NCBI GenBank assembly: GCA_006386115.1
Contig: VFIW01000028.1
Location: forward strand, 466,512 to 530,511
From: Globisporangium splendens
Taxonomy: Eukaryota > Oomycota > Peronosporomycetes > Pythiales > Pythiaceae
DNA: 64,000 nucleotides
Direction: 5' to 3'
Shown here in pieces: positions 22,294 through 32,680 of this stretch. A program made the position numbers and the translations under genes. The notes below the pieces were generated by a model, which had not been told where the DNA came from, did not search any database, and saw only the letters and a program-made list of their open reading frames with translations. Numbering within the stretch: the first letter of the stretch is position 1; each line of letters starts with the position of its first letter.

Positions 22294-24169
22294 ATGGCAC
22301 CCTCGGACGACTCGCGCGCGCACATCCTGACGCGAGTGCGTCGCTCCTGCGCGCAGCTCCTCGCGCACGAAGACGCCGCCGTGCGCGTCAACGACGACAA
22401 GATCCGCGCGTTCCTCGACGAGCTCGACTGGCAGCAGTACGCGTCGCTCGCCGAGCCGCTGCGCTTCCCGCTCAACTTTCGCTCCGAAGTCGACGAAATC
22501 AACTTTCTGAGTGCGTTGCGTGGCTGCACATGCGCGTATTTTATTGCCTACTGGCTGTGTGTAATAAACCTGCTTTGCTTGTGTGTGGGTCGTGACTGTA
22601 GCGTTGTACAGTCTGCTGAACTTTGGAAGCGGGTATCGCAAAGATCTGCACAAGTACTGTGACCGGGTACGAATCGCAGCATCCATGCATATATACTGCA
22701 CTCGTCTTGATACAAAACCGTGGTCTAAATGAGCATTTACGTGGTGCTTCTTTGTGTTGTGATTGCAAAACTAGGGTGCGGCCGATACGATTGTACGTTC
22801 AACAATGTTGCTGGTAATGCTGCCACGATGAGCGATTATAGTCATTTCCTTACGAATTGCATTTATGTGTATCGGTGATAGCTCTATGGGTTGATCGGCA
22901 TGTACATCTCGGTGCCGAAGTTCAACAGCGCATACTTGCAGAACATCAGTCTCGATGTCGTCGCCAACTTTTTCAACATCCCGTTGGAGAAGGACGAAGA
23001 GATCTCGACGGGGATCTACATCGCCAAGCCGGTACGTTATGCGAATCCTTTCATTCGTTCTTTCTCACTACAAAAGAAATACGAACAATGCTCTAATGGA
23101 CGTGGGCTTTGTCTGGTGTTGTTGTTTACAGGGTCCATTGAAACCTCTGGCGCAAATGATTCAGCAAGTGCTGAACGAGTGCGGCGAGAAGCTAGTGGAG
23201 CGCAACTATGAAGATTTCGGCGCGTTTGTGGTCGCGAACCTTCGTTCTGGTGTGTACACGATGTGATATGTGGCTTGTAATGACTCATTTCCACCTCTAA
23301 TGGAGACCATGATATTTACTGCAATACCTAAATGGTATGAAACCCATGCAGACGCAACGAAGCCGCCAAGTGCCGTGCACCTCGTGGAGCAATTGACGAG
23401 TGTATTCCCAGCGTTTGATGACCACCGAGAAGTGCGCGGCGAGAAGTGTTACTTCTTGAAGCGCGCACAACTCGTTGTCTCGAGTTTACAACGTCGTTTC
23501 AAGGTACAAAGTCGAACACGCATTCTCGGCATACTTCCAGAAAAATCACGATGGGAACTCACTGGTTCTTTTCTGATCTCATTCATCCCCAGGAGTCGAA
23601 TCCAGAGTACACTTTCCACGACTTTGAAGAACTCACTGCACTGAGCGACAACGTAAGATCTCATACAAGCGATGGCTTCAAATCGGCGTTTAGTCGTCTA
23701 AAATTGTTCTCCTTTACGTGCAGGTAATCCCGTGCGTGCTGAAAGCGCTAGGAATTCTTGAGGTACCGAGTGATTTTGATGCTCTCTTTGCTCAGTGTTG
23801 AGTCCGCAGCATAACAACTAACCGGATCAATTGTCTTGTGTTGCTCAGTACGACTCGGATCTCGAGCAAACCATCAACAGCGGAGAGCTCCTCCCAGCTG
23901 GCGTTCACGAATGTGAAGTGCGCGCAGGCGCGATCGTCGCGTGTGAAAAGATCATTGCGGCAAGTGACGGCAAAGTGAATGTGGGGGATCTGGACGGGTA
24001 TCTCTGGCGCGTTGGTATGTACTTCGATGTTCGTGACAAAATGGCAAAACTTGTAGCTGCTCTAACTTTGGGGGCTCACTTCTGTGATTCGTTTGCCTTT
24101 TCTATAGGCAAGGAGCCTCGTTTTCGCGGACTCGAGCGTCATGCGACGCGCGACACGTTCTTCTACTAA
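22294..24169 (+). CDS. QNG1: Queuosine 5'-phosphate N-glycosylase/hydrolase (DUF2419)
   Basis: Ten exons: join(22294..22510, 22602..22666, 22775..22813, 22882..23031, 23132..23249, 23352..23503, 23593..23652, 23724..23762, 23849..24014, 24108..24169), about 355 residues, the most intron-rich gene in the window. Family landmarks are TLYSLLNFGSGYRKDLHKYC, LYGLIGMYISVPKF, TSVFPAFDD, CYFLKRAQLVVSSLQ, EYTFHDFEELTALSDNVIPC, VLKALGILEYDSDLE, HECEVRAGAIVACEKI and DGYLWRVGKEPRFRGLERHA. DUF2419 proteins (human QNG1/C9orf64) release queuine from queuosine 5'-phosphate so that tRNA-guanine transglycosylase can reinsert it at tRNA position 34. Eukaryotes cannot make queuine, so the gene implies that this oomycete salvages it from bacteria or food. 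Every junction restores a conserved reading frame. An alternative in-frame ATG lies at 22234. Confidence 0.9.
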
Positions 24170-26808
24170 CTCGGTGTGCGTTGCGTAGCGACACGTTGAC
24201 TCCGGACACAAAGTATCGTCCATGACGTAACTGAGCAAGAATGACTTTTTTAGCTGTGACAAAGTCTCCAACAATGTTTAAGTGCACTGTAGATGGGCTT
24301 CTAGTGGTGAGTTTTTTTTACTTGCTACAGTATGAAACTTTGGCCGCGAATGCAAAAGCAAAATCCAGCAAAGAAATTGGAGCGTGCGGAGCCTTATACC
24401 GGTGCGTTCATATGCGACGAGCCGAAGAAAATGCGCGTATCGGTGCGTAACCAGCGATGAGCGAGAGCAAGAACCTGGACGATGACGACGTTAGCAGGAA
24501 TGGCTTCAAAATGTGAACGAGCAGCTACAGAGCAGAACGTTGCACGCTTCTCAGCATTGTATTTACAGCGCTTCCTGCACCAAGCAAACACCGCGATCAG
24601 CACACGATCACTACAACTACACGGCAGATGACACGTCATCGTCGCGATGGTCTTGTCTCTATCAAGATCAGCAACCGAGGGTATCAGCTCAGGTATTACT
24701 GGGTGGGACCGTGGTCGCTTCGGGCAAGTGACCTTGAGCGAAGATGCACACGAGTTTCTCAGCAAAGAGGATGGTATCCATTCGTCCCATCATGCCTTTC
24801 AAAAGATCCAATGCTGAAACAAGAATGGACGGCGACAAATCGCACAAGTGCGCGCTCCCTCCGTGAAGTTTCTCGCCAAGAAGAGTGGCTGCATGGCTGC
24901 AGTTGCCGTGCACTGCGCGACACCGCACGAGCTTCCAGCATATCGGATAGCGCTCAAGTGCTAAGCAGAGCTCCATAGACATGCCAGCTTCCAACACATC
25001 GACTATGTGCTACTGACAGCTCCATAGACACGAAGAGAGCGCAGACGCGAAAGAAAGCGACCGGCAGATGGGTGGGTAAAGTGCGTCTCTTTTCTTCCTC
25101 TTCTCCATTCTTTGCCACCCAGGTGTGCCCCTCCCTTGCCACTCTTTCCCTCGCTTTCCCGACCCCATCTCCGTCAATTGCTTGCTGCCTGGTTAAAGCC
25201 CCATCGTCATTGCAGCCAATCTGCCCAATCCACATCGCCGTCGCCAATGCGCCTGCCGTAAACGCGCACAAGAGTGTTGGACCGTGCACTTGGACCATGC
25301 ACTTGGACCGAGTTTAACACTGGGGGTGCATCTGTACCGTACGAATCTCACTGACAAAGGCGGGGAAATGGCTACATCAACCAACGTGTGGTGGGGACGA
25401 ATATGCTGTTTGGCAGGTTCGAGGCAAGTCAGGTCGAGTCTCGAGTTCGTTGTGCCCCGAATTGATTTGGCTGACGCAAACGCCGAACTTTTTCAGTTTT
25501 GATGGAAGGAATTTGCGCAAAGTGTATCCTTTCACATTGCGGTACGTGACGTCGTGCTCTTGGTTGTAATGCTGCTGTGGAATGGAATGCCATATCAGGA
25601 TCAGAAAAAGCGTCCACAGGGTACTGTAATTATGCACAAGTTGTTCAGCATGTAGGCGAACATGTAAAACGCGTGTTAAACTTTCCCATCTCGGTTCTTA
25701 TTCAACGAGAAAGAAAGGCGACACAATCTGTGAGGTGAGAGCTTGTCGCAGAAAGCTTGAAGATCGGGCCGGGTACTTCTTCCCCATGTCGGAAAGATAT
25801 CAGAGTACGGACTAATCTCAACCCGAACTTTTGGCTCGACCGCAACTCGGATTGCCACACACAGCATCTGCAACTTGTCCGAATTGGTGCTCAGAACGGC
25901 GGGCTATTGCACACTGTGCTCGAAGAATAGGTCATAAAATCTTGGCACTCGATTCAATTTCGCAGCAGAAAATCATTCACAAGACACCATTTTCGATGAG
26001 CTTTTGCTGATGTGGATACCGATATGCTATTCGACAGGTTTTTCCAACTCCTGCTGTTTTTTGCGCCAATCGCGTCGTAATCCGCTTCTGATTGGCTGTC
26101 TGTGTATCATCAGCACAATTTCAGCCAATCATCAAACTGAACGAAACAGTGGGATGCTGGAAAAATTTCGTGGTTGCTTTCTCGTGACGAGGAAAGCACA
26201 AGGCAGCCGCGTTGGATGGCAGCGCCTCCCTTCAAAGGGGGATGTGGCCGTCTTCCTGCGCAGTTCCCTCGCTGCTCCTCATCTGCTGCTGCGCCTTGTC
26301 CGAGAGTGCGCGGGCCTATCCAGGCAGGCGCCTGCAATGGCAGCTTCTCTCCGCTCTCTGGGCGTCGGCGTCTTGCTGCTCATAGCCCAATACGCCGCAC
26401 GTGAGCAGCTCTATTGGCGCGTGATTCGCGTCCTTCCGGCAGCCACCAACGCCAAAAAAGTGCTTCGAGGGTCCGTCTTGGCTCTGTCCACACGCTTGAG
26501 CTCTCTCTGCGTTTGCAGCCATTATAAAGTCGCGATTGCACGACCGACATAAATCGCTTGGAGCCGAAAGGTGAGCTCCCTATTTTTTGTTTTGTTTTTT
26601 TCATGCTTGACGCTGGCAGCCTCCATAGAGATTTTTCTGTAGAGGACTGAGTGAATATTTGGTTTTGTCTCGTGGACAGTGGCTAGTTTCTGGCTGAAGA
26701 GCTACGTTCCGATCCTGTACGAGGGAGATTCGCACCCAGTCGATCGGACTAGAGTCAGCGCCTCCAATTTTTCAATTTGCTGCCGTCGTCCGTCGTCGTC
26801 TGGCGTGA
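24170..26808. other. Long gene-poor region with CCAAT boxes before the PX gene
   Basis: 2.6 kb without a supported gene. A minus-strand frame at 24954-25298 begins with a hydrophobic stretch but has no family resemblance. Near 25276-25315 GGTCCAAGTGCA is repeated. Three CCAAT boxes (CCAATC at 26066, ATTGGC at 26091, CCAATC at 26125) are followed by a GC-rich segment and a candidate 5'-UTR intron (GTGAGC at 26571 to an AG near 26687), consistent with the PX-gene promoter. Confidence 0.45.
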
Positions 26809-28005
26809 ATGGCTGACCACTTTGTGGTGGCGGCGGAGACACAACAGCAGAACGATCCGGAACCCGAGCGCGAGGCGAGCGTTGCAAAATCTGCGTCACA
26901 AGCGAAACCACCTAACGATGCGCACGTGGGGGCTCCCAGTCTTGTGAGGAACTCATCGAGCGAGATGCGAATGATGCTCATGAAACGTCCCGCGAGCGCG
27001 TCGTCGATGATGATCCCGCGCGAGCTGCTGCGCTACCGCTCCGAGTCGCTCTCGATCGAGCCGCGCCTCAGTATTTATTCCACCTCGGGCATGACGTACG
27101 AGAGCATGCTCGTCGTCGGCCACATGGTCGGTTCGGACAACGTCGTGTACTACCTCTTGGAGGTGCGGTCCTGGGAAAACCCGCTCGAGGGGTACGTCGT
27201 GCGGCGCCGCTACAACGACTTCAAGAAGCTGCACAGCGAGCTGTCTGAGTTCATGCCGACAAGCAAACCGCGCAGCAACAGCAGCACGACCGGTGGGTTG
27301 CTCTACCGCTCGCTGCTCTGCAACCCGCTCGGGAGCTCCTCGTCGTCCTCCCGATCTTCGCCAGAGCTGAACCCCTTGTGGTCGCCCAAGCGACCCGACG
27401 AAAACACAACGAGCTTCACGATGGCCGCGGCGCGCAAGCAATCACGAGGAAGCAGCGGCGACGACCTGGACATGTCGCACCCTCTCGGACCCGACGACGA
27501 CGCGCTGGCGCTCGCGACGACGCGGTACTCGGTGCCGTCCAAACCCGCAACGCCCGGCATCACGTACTACGACACGAATCTGGCGCTGCCGCTGGACGGC
27601 GTCAAGTTCAACTTGGCGGGCCGCGCGCAGCTCCCGGACATGCCGAGTGGCGGCGTCGCGTCGATCTTCTCGACGCAGCAGATGCTCATCAAGTACCGCG
27701 TGGAGCAGTTCAACCGGATCCTGGCGGCCGTGATGAGCGACACGTCCAAGGACGTCGCGAACGTGCTCATGAACTTTATCCAAGAGAAGCCTGGCGGCCA
27801 GGCCACGTCGTACACGTCGCTCTCCGAGTACGCGGCCATCGACATGCCGCTGCGCGTCGAGCGGTACGCGCGCCGCCGCGCCATGTCGATGGGCCGGCGT
27901 CCGCCGCTGCTGCTGCGCGACACGTCGGGCGGCAACGCGAGCGTGAGCACCGCGTCCACGTCGTCGACGCCGGCGTCGCTACTGCGCAGCTCGACGGCAT
28001 CCTGA
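26809..28005 (+). CDS. PX-domain phosphoinositide-binding protein
   Basis: A single exon of 398 residues. The PX core is visible at about residues 97-155: MTYESMLVVGHMVG, VYYLLEVRSWENPLEGYVV then RRRYNDFKKLHSELSEFMP; the RRRYNDF segment corresponds to the phosphoinositide-contacting R(R/K)Y.DF of PX domains. About 130 residues of Ser-rich low-complexity follow, and then (residues about 280-325) IKYRVEQFNRILAAVM then SDTSKDVANVLMNFIQ, which resembles the final helices of a PX domain (LN.(F/Y)L..L....S....FL). The domain may therefore be split by a long insert. The tail is Arg-, Ser- and Thr-rich. A role in endosomal membrane binding is inferred from the domain only. Confidence 0.75.
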   Translation: MADHFVVAAETQQQNDPEPEREASVAKSASQAKPPNDAHVGAPSLVRNSSSEMRMMLMKRPASASSMMIPRELLRYRSESLSIEPRLSIYSTSGMTYESMLVVGHMVGSDNVVYYLLEVRSWENPLEGYVVRRRYNDFKKLHSELSEFMPTSKPRSNSSTTGGLLYRSLLCNPLGSSSSSSRSSPELNPLWSPKRPDENTTSFTMAAARKQSRGSSGDDLDMSHPLGPDDDALALATTRYSVPSKPATPGITYYDTNLALPLDGVKFNLAGRAQLPDMPSGGVASIFSTQQMLIKYRVEQFNRILAAVMSDTSKDVANVLMNFIQEKPGGQATSYTSLSEYAAIDMPLRVERYARRRAMSMGRRPPLLLRDTSGGNASVSTASTSSTPASLLRSSTAS

Positions 28006-28812
28006 GGAAGGAACAGCAGCCTGATTGATGATAGTAGCATGTGTACATAGTAGAAAATAGTACGCGTTTTGTTTCTTTAGATTGATATTGCGACTTTTTT
28101 TAGTTTGGGCTCTAGGTAGTTTTTGAGCTTTTAGTTTCGTTGATGATTTCTTTCTCCAACATTTTTCATTTCATATCATTGTTGCTATTTACAATTCGGT
28201 TCCACTAGTTTGCAATTAGTTGTTAATTGGTGAAAGGCGTCAACGACAGAAAGAACGGGACGCACAGGTCAACAGAGAACATCAGGCGTGACAGATTATT
28301 GCGTCACTCGTGTTGTTTATGCACCTATCCACATCGAGAGGGTTCACCAGATTGATTTCCTGCGAAAATTGAACATAGTTGATGCAACCCACAAACTTGC
28401 TTCTTCAACCTCGGATAATCAATACGATTGACTGTTCGACACTGATTCAGGTATGCTTTTCTAAAGGGACACCCACTCCATACAAAAAAAGTAACTCACA
28501 TCCACCAGATCATCAAGTCAGACAAAAGCGCCACTTTTATCATCCCACAACTATCCCATCAACCTCTTTATTACTGCGTTAGATCCAAATAATCTATGTA
28601 ACCCTTACTAGATAACATACAAGCCTTCATATATACCTTAGTGAATATAAAAGGTGAGTTCCACCTGATATGATCTCTCGACGTACGACACGACGTCCTT
28701 GCATACAGAAATCGGCGCGTGCAAGCGAACGAGCCAAAGACCCTTGTAGTAAATGGCGGCGTCCTCATATTATTAATTCATTGATCAATCTGCTTCCTCC
28801 GCATCAGGCAGC
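28006..28812. other. Intergenic region
   Basis: AT-rich, no gene seen. TTCATTGATCAATCTGC at about 28777-28793, some 20-35 nt before the oxidoreductase ATG, resembles the oomycete initiator plus flanking element. Confidence 0.4.
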
Positions 28813-30737
28813 ATGAAGCTCTTCTCTCTCGCAGCGCTCGCGTGCGCGTCTATGGGTGCTGCTGCCGACACGTACGACGTGATCGTCGTGGGCAGCGGAC
28901 CCGGCGGTCTCGTGGCGGCCGAGACGCTCTCTCGCACGCAGTTCAACCTGTCGGTGCTCGTGCTGGAGGCTGGCAACGTGTCGCTGCAGGCGAGCGGCGG
29001 CACCGACACGCTCGCGTACGCGCAGGCGCTGGGGTTCACCAAGTTCGACATCCCCGGCGAGTTCGACAACACGATCTACAACGACGAGAACGAGAAGTAC
29101 CGCGTCGACTGGATCACGACGCCCTACATGTGGCTCGGCAAGCTCGTGGGTGGCTGCTCGTCCATCAATGCCGCTCTCTACTTCCGCACACCCGACTCGT
29201 ACGTGACCAAGGCGGTGTGGCCGTTCTCCGCCGCGGACGTGACTGCGGGCTTTGACGCGATCGAAAAGTTCTTCGGCCACACCGAGACACCGTCCAGCGA
29301 CGGCAAGCACTACGTCCAGGAAGCGTACAAGATCGTCGGGGACGCGCTCACGGGCGTCGGGTACTCGGCGCAGACGCTGAACAGCGAGTCCGCGCGCAAC
29401 AACAAGAACGCGACGTTCGGCCACCCGCCGTATGCGATCGCAAAGGGGCTTCGCGACGCACCCGCCAAGACGTTCTACTCGGAGATGAAGGCGCGCGGCA
29501 ACTTTAAGCTGGTCACGAACGCCCGAGTGCAGTACATCGTGCAGACCCAAGGCGTCGCCACGGGCGTCGTGTACCAGGACTCGACGAAGACGTCGGTAAC
29601 CGTGGGGCTCTCGAGTCGTGGCGTCGTTGTGCTCGCTGCCGGTGCACTCAGCACGCCGCAAGTGCTCATGCAGAGCGGTATTGGACCATCGAAGGAGCTG
29701 GCAGCGCTCGCGGCGCTGGGCACGACGACGAGCTTTAGCGCTGGCGTCCAGACGAAAGCGTCGTGGGTCGAGAATGCCAATGTTGGGCAGTCCGTCTTTG
29801 ATGCGAACGTCGTGTACGCGTCGCTCTCGCATCCAGATATGACGCCGTTCCTCAACAAGAAGCGCCCCGCGGACGCCATTGCGCAGTATGTGAAAGACCA
29901 GTCGGGTTCCTGGGCCACACCTGGCCCCGTGCTCATCGCGTACGAGACGATGACCGTTGGTGACCGCGAGTACGATCTCCAGACGACCGTGCTGCCGCAC
30001 GGCTTCGCCGATTCCTACGAAACCGAGAACGCGTACTCGATGAGTCTGTTCGTGAACAACCCGGAGTCGCGCGACTCGATCTCCGTGAGCAGCTCTGGCA
30101 GCAGCTCGTCACCGTTCAACGTCGCGACCAAGGGGTCGTGGTACCTCTCGACCGCGAGCGATCTCCAAGCGCTGCAGCAGTACGCGCACAAGATGATCAG
30201 TGCTGCGGTGGCTGCTGGCTCCTCGTTCCTTGACGCCAAGAACACGAGCGCGTCGTCGATCGCGGCGTGGGTCAAGGCGAACGCCGGCTCGGTCACGCAC
30301 CATTTCGGAGGCAGTTGCTACACGTCGTCGGACGCGTCCGACACGAAACGCTGCGCCGACGAGAAGTTCAAAGTGATCGGTACGAGCAACATCTATGTGA
30401 GCGACGCGAGCCTCATGAAGGAAGGCACCGTGAACCCGTACGGCTTTATCATGTACATTGGCCACCAGGCGGCGAAAAACATCTTGCAAGAAGCATTTGC
30501 GACCGTCGTGACTAATGACAGCACGACAGCGGGGACATCGGGTACCAGTGGTAATGCCACGATGCCGAGCAGCAGCAATGGCGGATTCTCAGGTATGAGT
30601 GCCTCTTTTTCTATCTTATATGTGTTATCCTTTCACGAAACTGACATGCATTTGTGTGCAAAATTGTCATTTCAGGTGTGGCAACAACGTGTCGAATTGC
30701 GCTCGCGTCGCTGCTTGTGCTCCTGCTGATGCATTAA
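28813..30737 (+). CDS. Secreted, probably GPI-anchored GMC oxidoreductase
   Basis: Two exons, join(28813..30592, 30676..30737), encode about 613 residues. A signal peptide (MKLFSLAALACASMGAAA) is followed directly by the FAD-binding motif YDVIVVGSGPGGLVAAETLS, the glucose-methanol-choline oxidoreductase signature. Other family features are WLGKLVGGCSSINAALYFRT, VVVLAAGALSTPQVLMQSGI (second GMC signature) and the C-terminal active-site region VTHHFGGSCY and EGTVNPYGFIMYIGHQAAKN. The layout resembles cellobiose dehydrogenase flavin domains and aryl-alcohol oxidases; the substrate cannot be told. The 3' exon was found from the GTATGA donor and CAG acceptor: it encodes VATTCRIALASLLVLLLMH, a hydrophobic tail after a Ser/Thr/Gly/Asn-rich stretch, the classical GPI-attachment layout. 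It may supply hydrogen peroxide at the cell surface, which is inference. Confidence 0.88.
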
Positions 30738-30942
30738 TACATGCACAAGAACAAAAGTGCAGTGAGCAGTCTGCATATAGTAAGTAAATCCATTTTTCCC
30801 CATTGATAGTCATAGAACTCGATGAAGAATCCCCGTGCAGAAGGAAAGCAAAACATGTCAAGTCTTTTTTTCTGTTACAGCATTCAGTGGATCTTGGAAG
30901 ATCGGATACCAGCTTCTCTGTAATGATCTTTCCTGCCGTGTC

Positions 30943-31841
30943 CTAAAGCATGTACAGAGTCTCAGGCGTGCATGGACACTGCTGCTTGCGTCGGTTTGCT
31001 GCGGGACACGCCTTGCCTCCGTTTTTCGCAGTCACATCTACGCTCTTCAAATCACGAGTTTGAACGTATTTGCCTTTCTTCTTCTCACACTCACATCAGT
31101 CACCATACTTTCCCTCACAGTCAGCAGGACAAGGTTGGGTCACCTTCGGGTCCGGACACTGAGCGCCGCCGTTCTTTGACTCCACAGTCACTGGACGAAT
31201 CGTCGTCTGCAAGCCAGTGGCTTTGTCACAAGGAGAGTTGCTCCAGTCTGGAGGTCCAAGCTCACAGTCGACAGGACATGGTCGTGTTTCTGACAGTGGA
31301 GGACACTTACAACCGTTACCTGTCGACTCGGCGACGGTTTCACGAGTACGAGTCTCAAGCCCGGTTCACTTGTCACAAGTCCATTCACTCCATTGCGTGA
31401 CGTAGCAATCGTTCACTCCGCAGCGCACTTGATCCATCAAGCGTGGGCACGGTGTCCCTCCGTACTTGGGCTCCACGAGGACCTTTCTCGTCCGCGTGTT
31501 CAACTCTCCTCGCACCGTGCATCCAGAGAATGGAGACCATTCGCTCACTTGACAATGCACAGGCTCGCAGGGAACGACTTGACTCAGTTCTGGACACGCC
31601 TTCCCCGACCTACTGGCTGGACCTCGATGGTACGGGTGCGCGTTTGCTTGCCATTCACACGCCCCGAGTACTTCCAGGGCGAGACAACACAGCTCACGTC
31701 CACCTCTGGTGGTGTTTGATACGCTGGCTGCGCTGGAGGACTCGACTCCTCTTCCTGGCGCAAGTCGACATCCGCGTTGACTCCGTTGGTCACGACGACC
31801 AGCATCGCTGCTAGGACAGACCCCTTGACGACGCACACCAT
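30943..31841 (-). pseudogene. Secreted thrombospondin type 1 repeat protein, degenerate
   Basis: On the minus strand, MVCVVKGSVLAAMLVVVTNG begins a signal peptide and is followed by five TSP1-like repeats (VSEWSPFSGCTV, VTQWSEWTCDK, PPDWSNSPCDKATGLQT, each with the C..C and Gly-Gly-x-x-Cys-Pro elements). The frame is broken: a one-base shift lies near 31598-31612, where one frame ends in QPVGRGRR and the next resumes with SGKACPELSQVVPC, and two in-frame TGA stops lie at 31366-31368 and 31096-31098. The 90 codons between the stops are intact. The first stop fits a former CGA, the second a former TGG. TSP1 proteins are secreted adhesins, numerous in oomycetes. Splicing cannot remove both stops without losing conserved cysteines. 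A sequencing error is possible for the shift but not likely for all three lesions. Confidence 0.75.
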
Positions 31842-32680
31842 TCTCCTCGGTCTTCGCAATCTGTCGCTCGTAGCCACTTGGTCTTCTCAGCGATAAAATG
31901 AAATGAGAGCAGCGGGACAAGCCTTGACTTCGGCCTCCGTTCACAACTTTGAAGAGTCGGTGGCGATTCACGGCGTCTGGTGCCTGAACCGCCGCGGACT
32001 CGAACCAACGGCTGACGGCATTCACGCCTTCAACACCGACGCCATTGTGCAATGAGAGACTCTTCGTAAAGCAGAAACCCCCTGCCGAGTGCGTTCACTT
32101 GACCTTTGTATGCCGCATAGCGGCGGCACACAGCATTTTGGATTCAAAACGACTCGCCCCTCTAGGAAATTGAGTGCGGTCCTAGGACAGGTCCCCGTCT
32201 GAGTAGACTTTGCCACCTACCTGAGCCTCTTTAGACGGGAACATACCTGTCAAAGCACAGTCGTCGACTCGTTTGCCCAGTAGTGCGGTCTAACAGAACC
32301 CAGTCTGCCGTCGGTTGCCTGGTGGTGCATGAGGGGATGGCAGCCCAGAGTTTTCCACATCAGCTCTGATCTCTCTCCTTTGTGGAAGATTGCGTTGTGA
32401 AGACGCCGGTCGTTTCGATCGTCGGACAGAGGCAGGTGACTCTTGCCTTTTGTTCTCGTCCTCGTACCTTCAAAGATCGACCTAAGTACGTAGAACACTG
32501 CACGCGACAAGAGACACAAAGAAGCCCAGAACGATGAATATGTCTTTCCGCAGATTGCACCATAGAAGGAGAAAAGCCAATCTGAAAGAAGAGAGGGAAG
32601 CCTAGCAATACGAGCGTACTGTCTTGTTTCCTTTTTCCTCATCATACATTACTTATTAAACAGCTTAACGAGCGAAGCGA

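Noticed and set aside
24954..25298. Minus-strand 114-codon frame with hydrophobic start
   Set aside because: Possible small protein, but no family likeness and a C-terminal half that looks random; left uncalled.
28804..30000. 398-codon antisense frame across the GMC oxidoreductase
   Set aside because: Arg/Val/His-rich shadow frame.
31096..31368. TGA recoding (Sec or reassigned stop) in the TSP1 locus
   Set aside because: eRF1 in this window has standard motifs, intact genes end in TGA, SelT uses Cys, and a frameshift is also present, so pseudogenisation is simpler.
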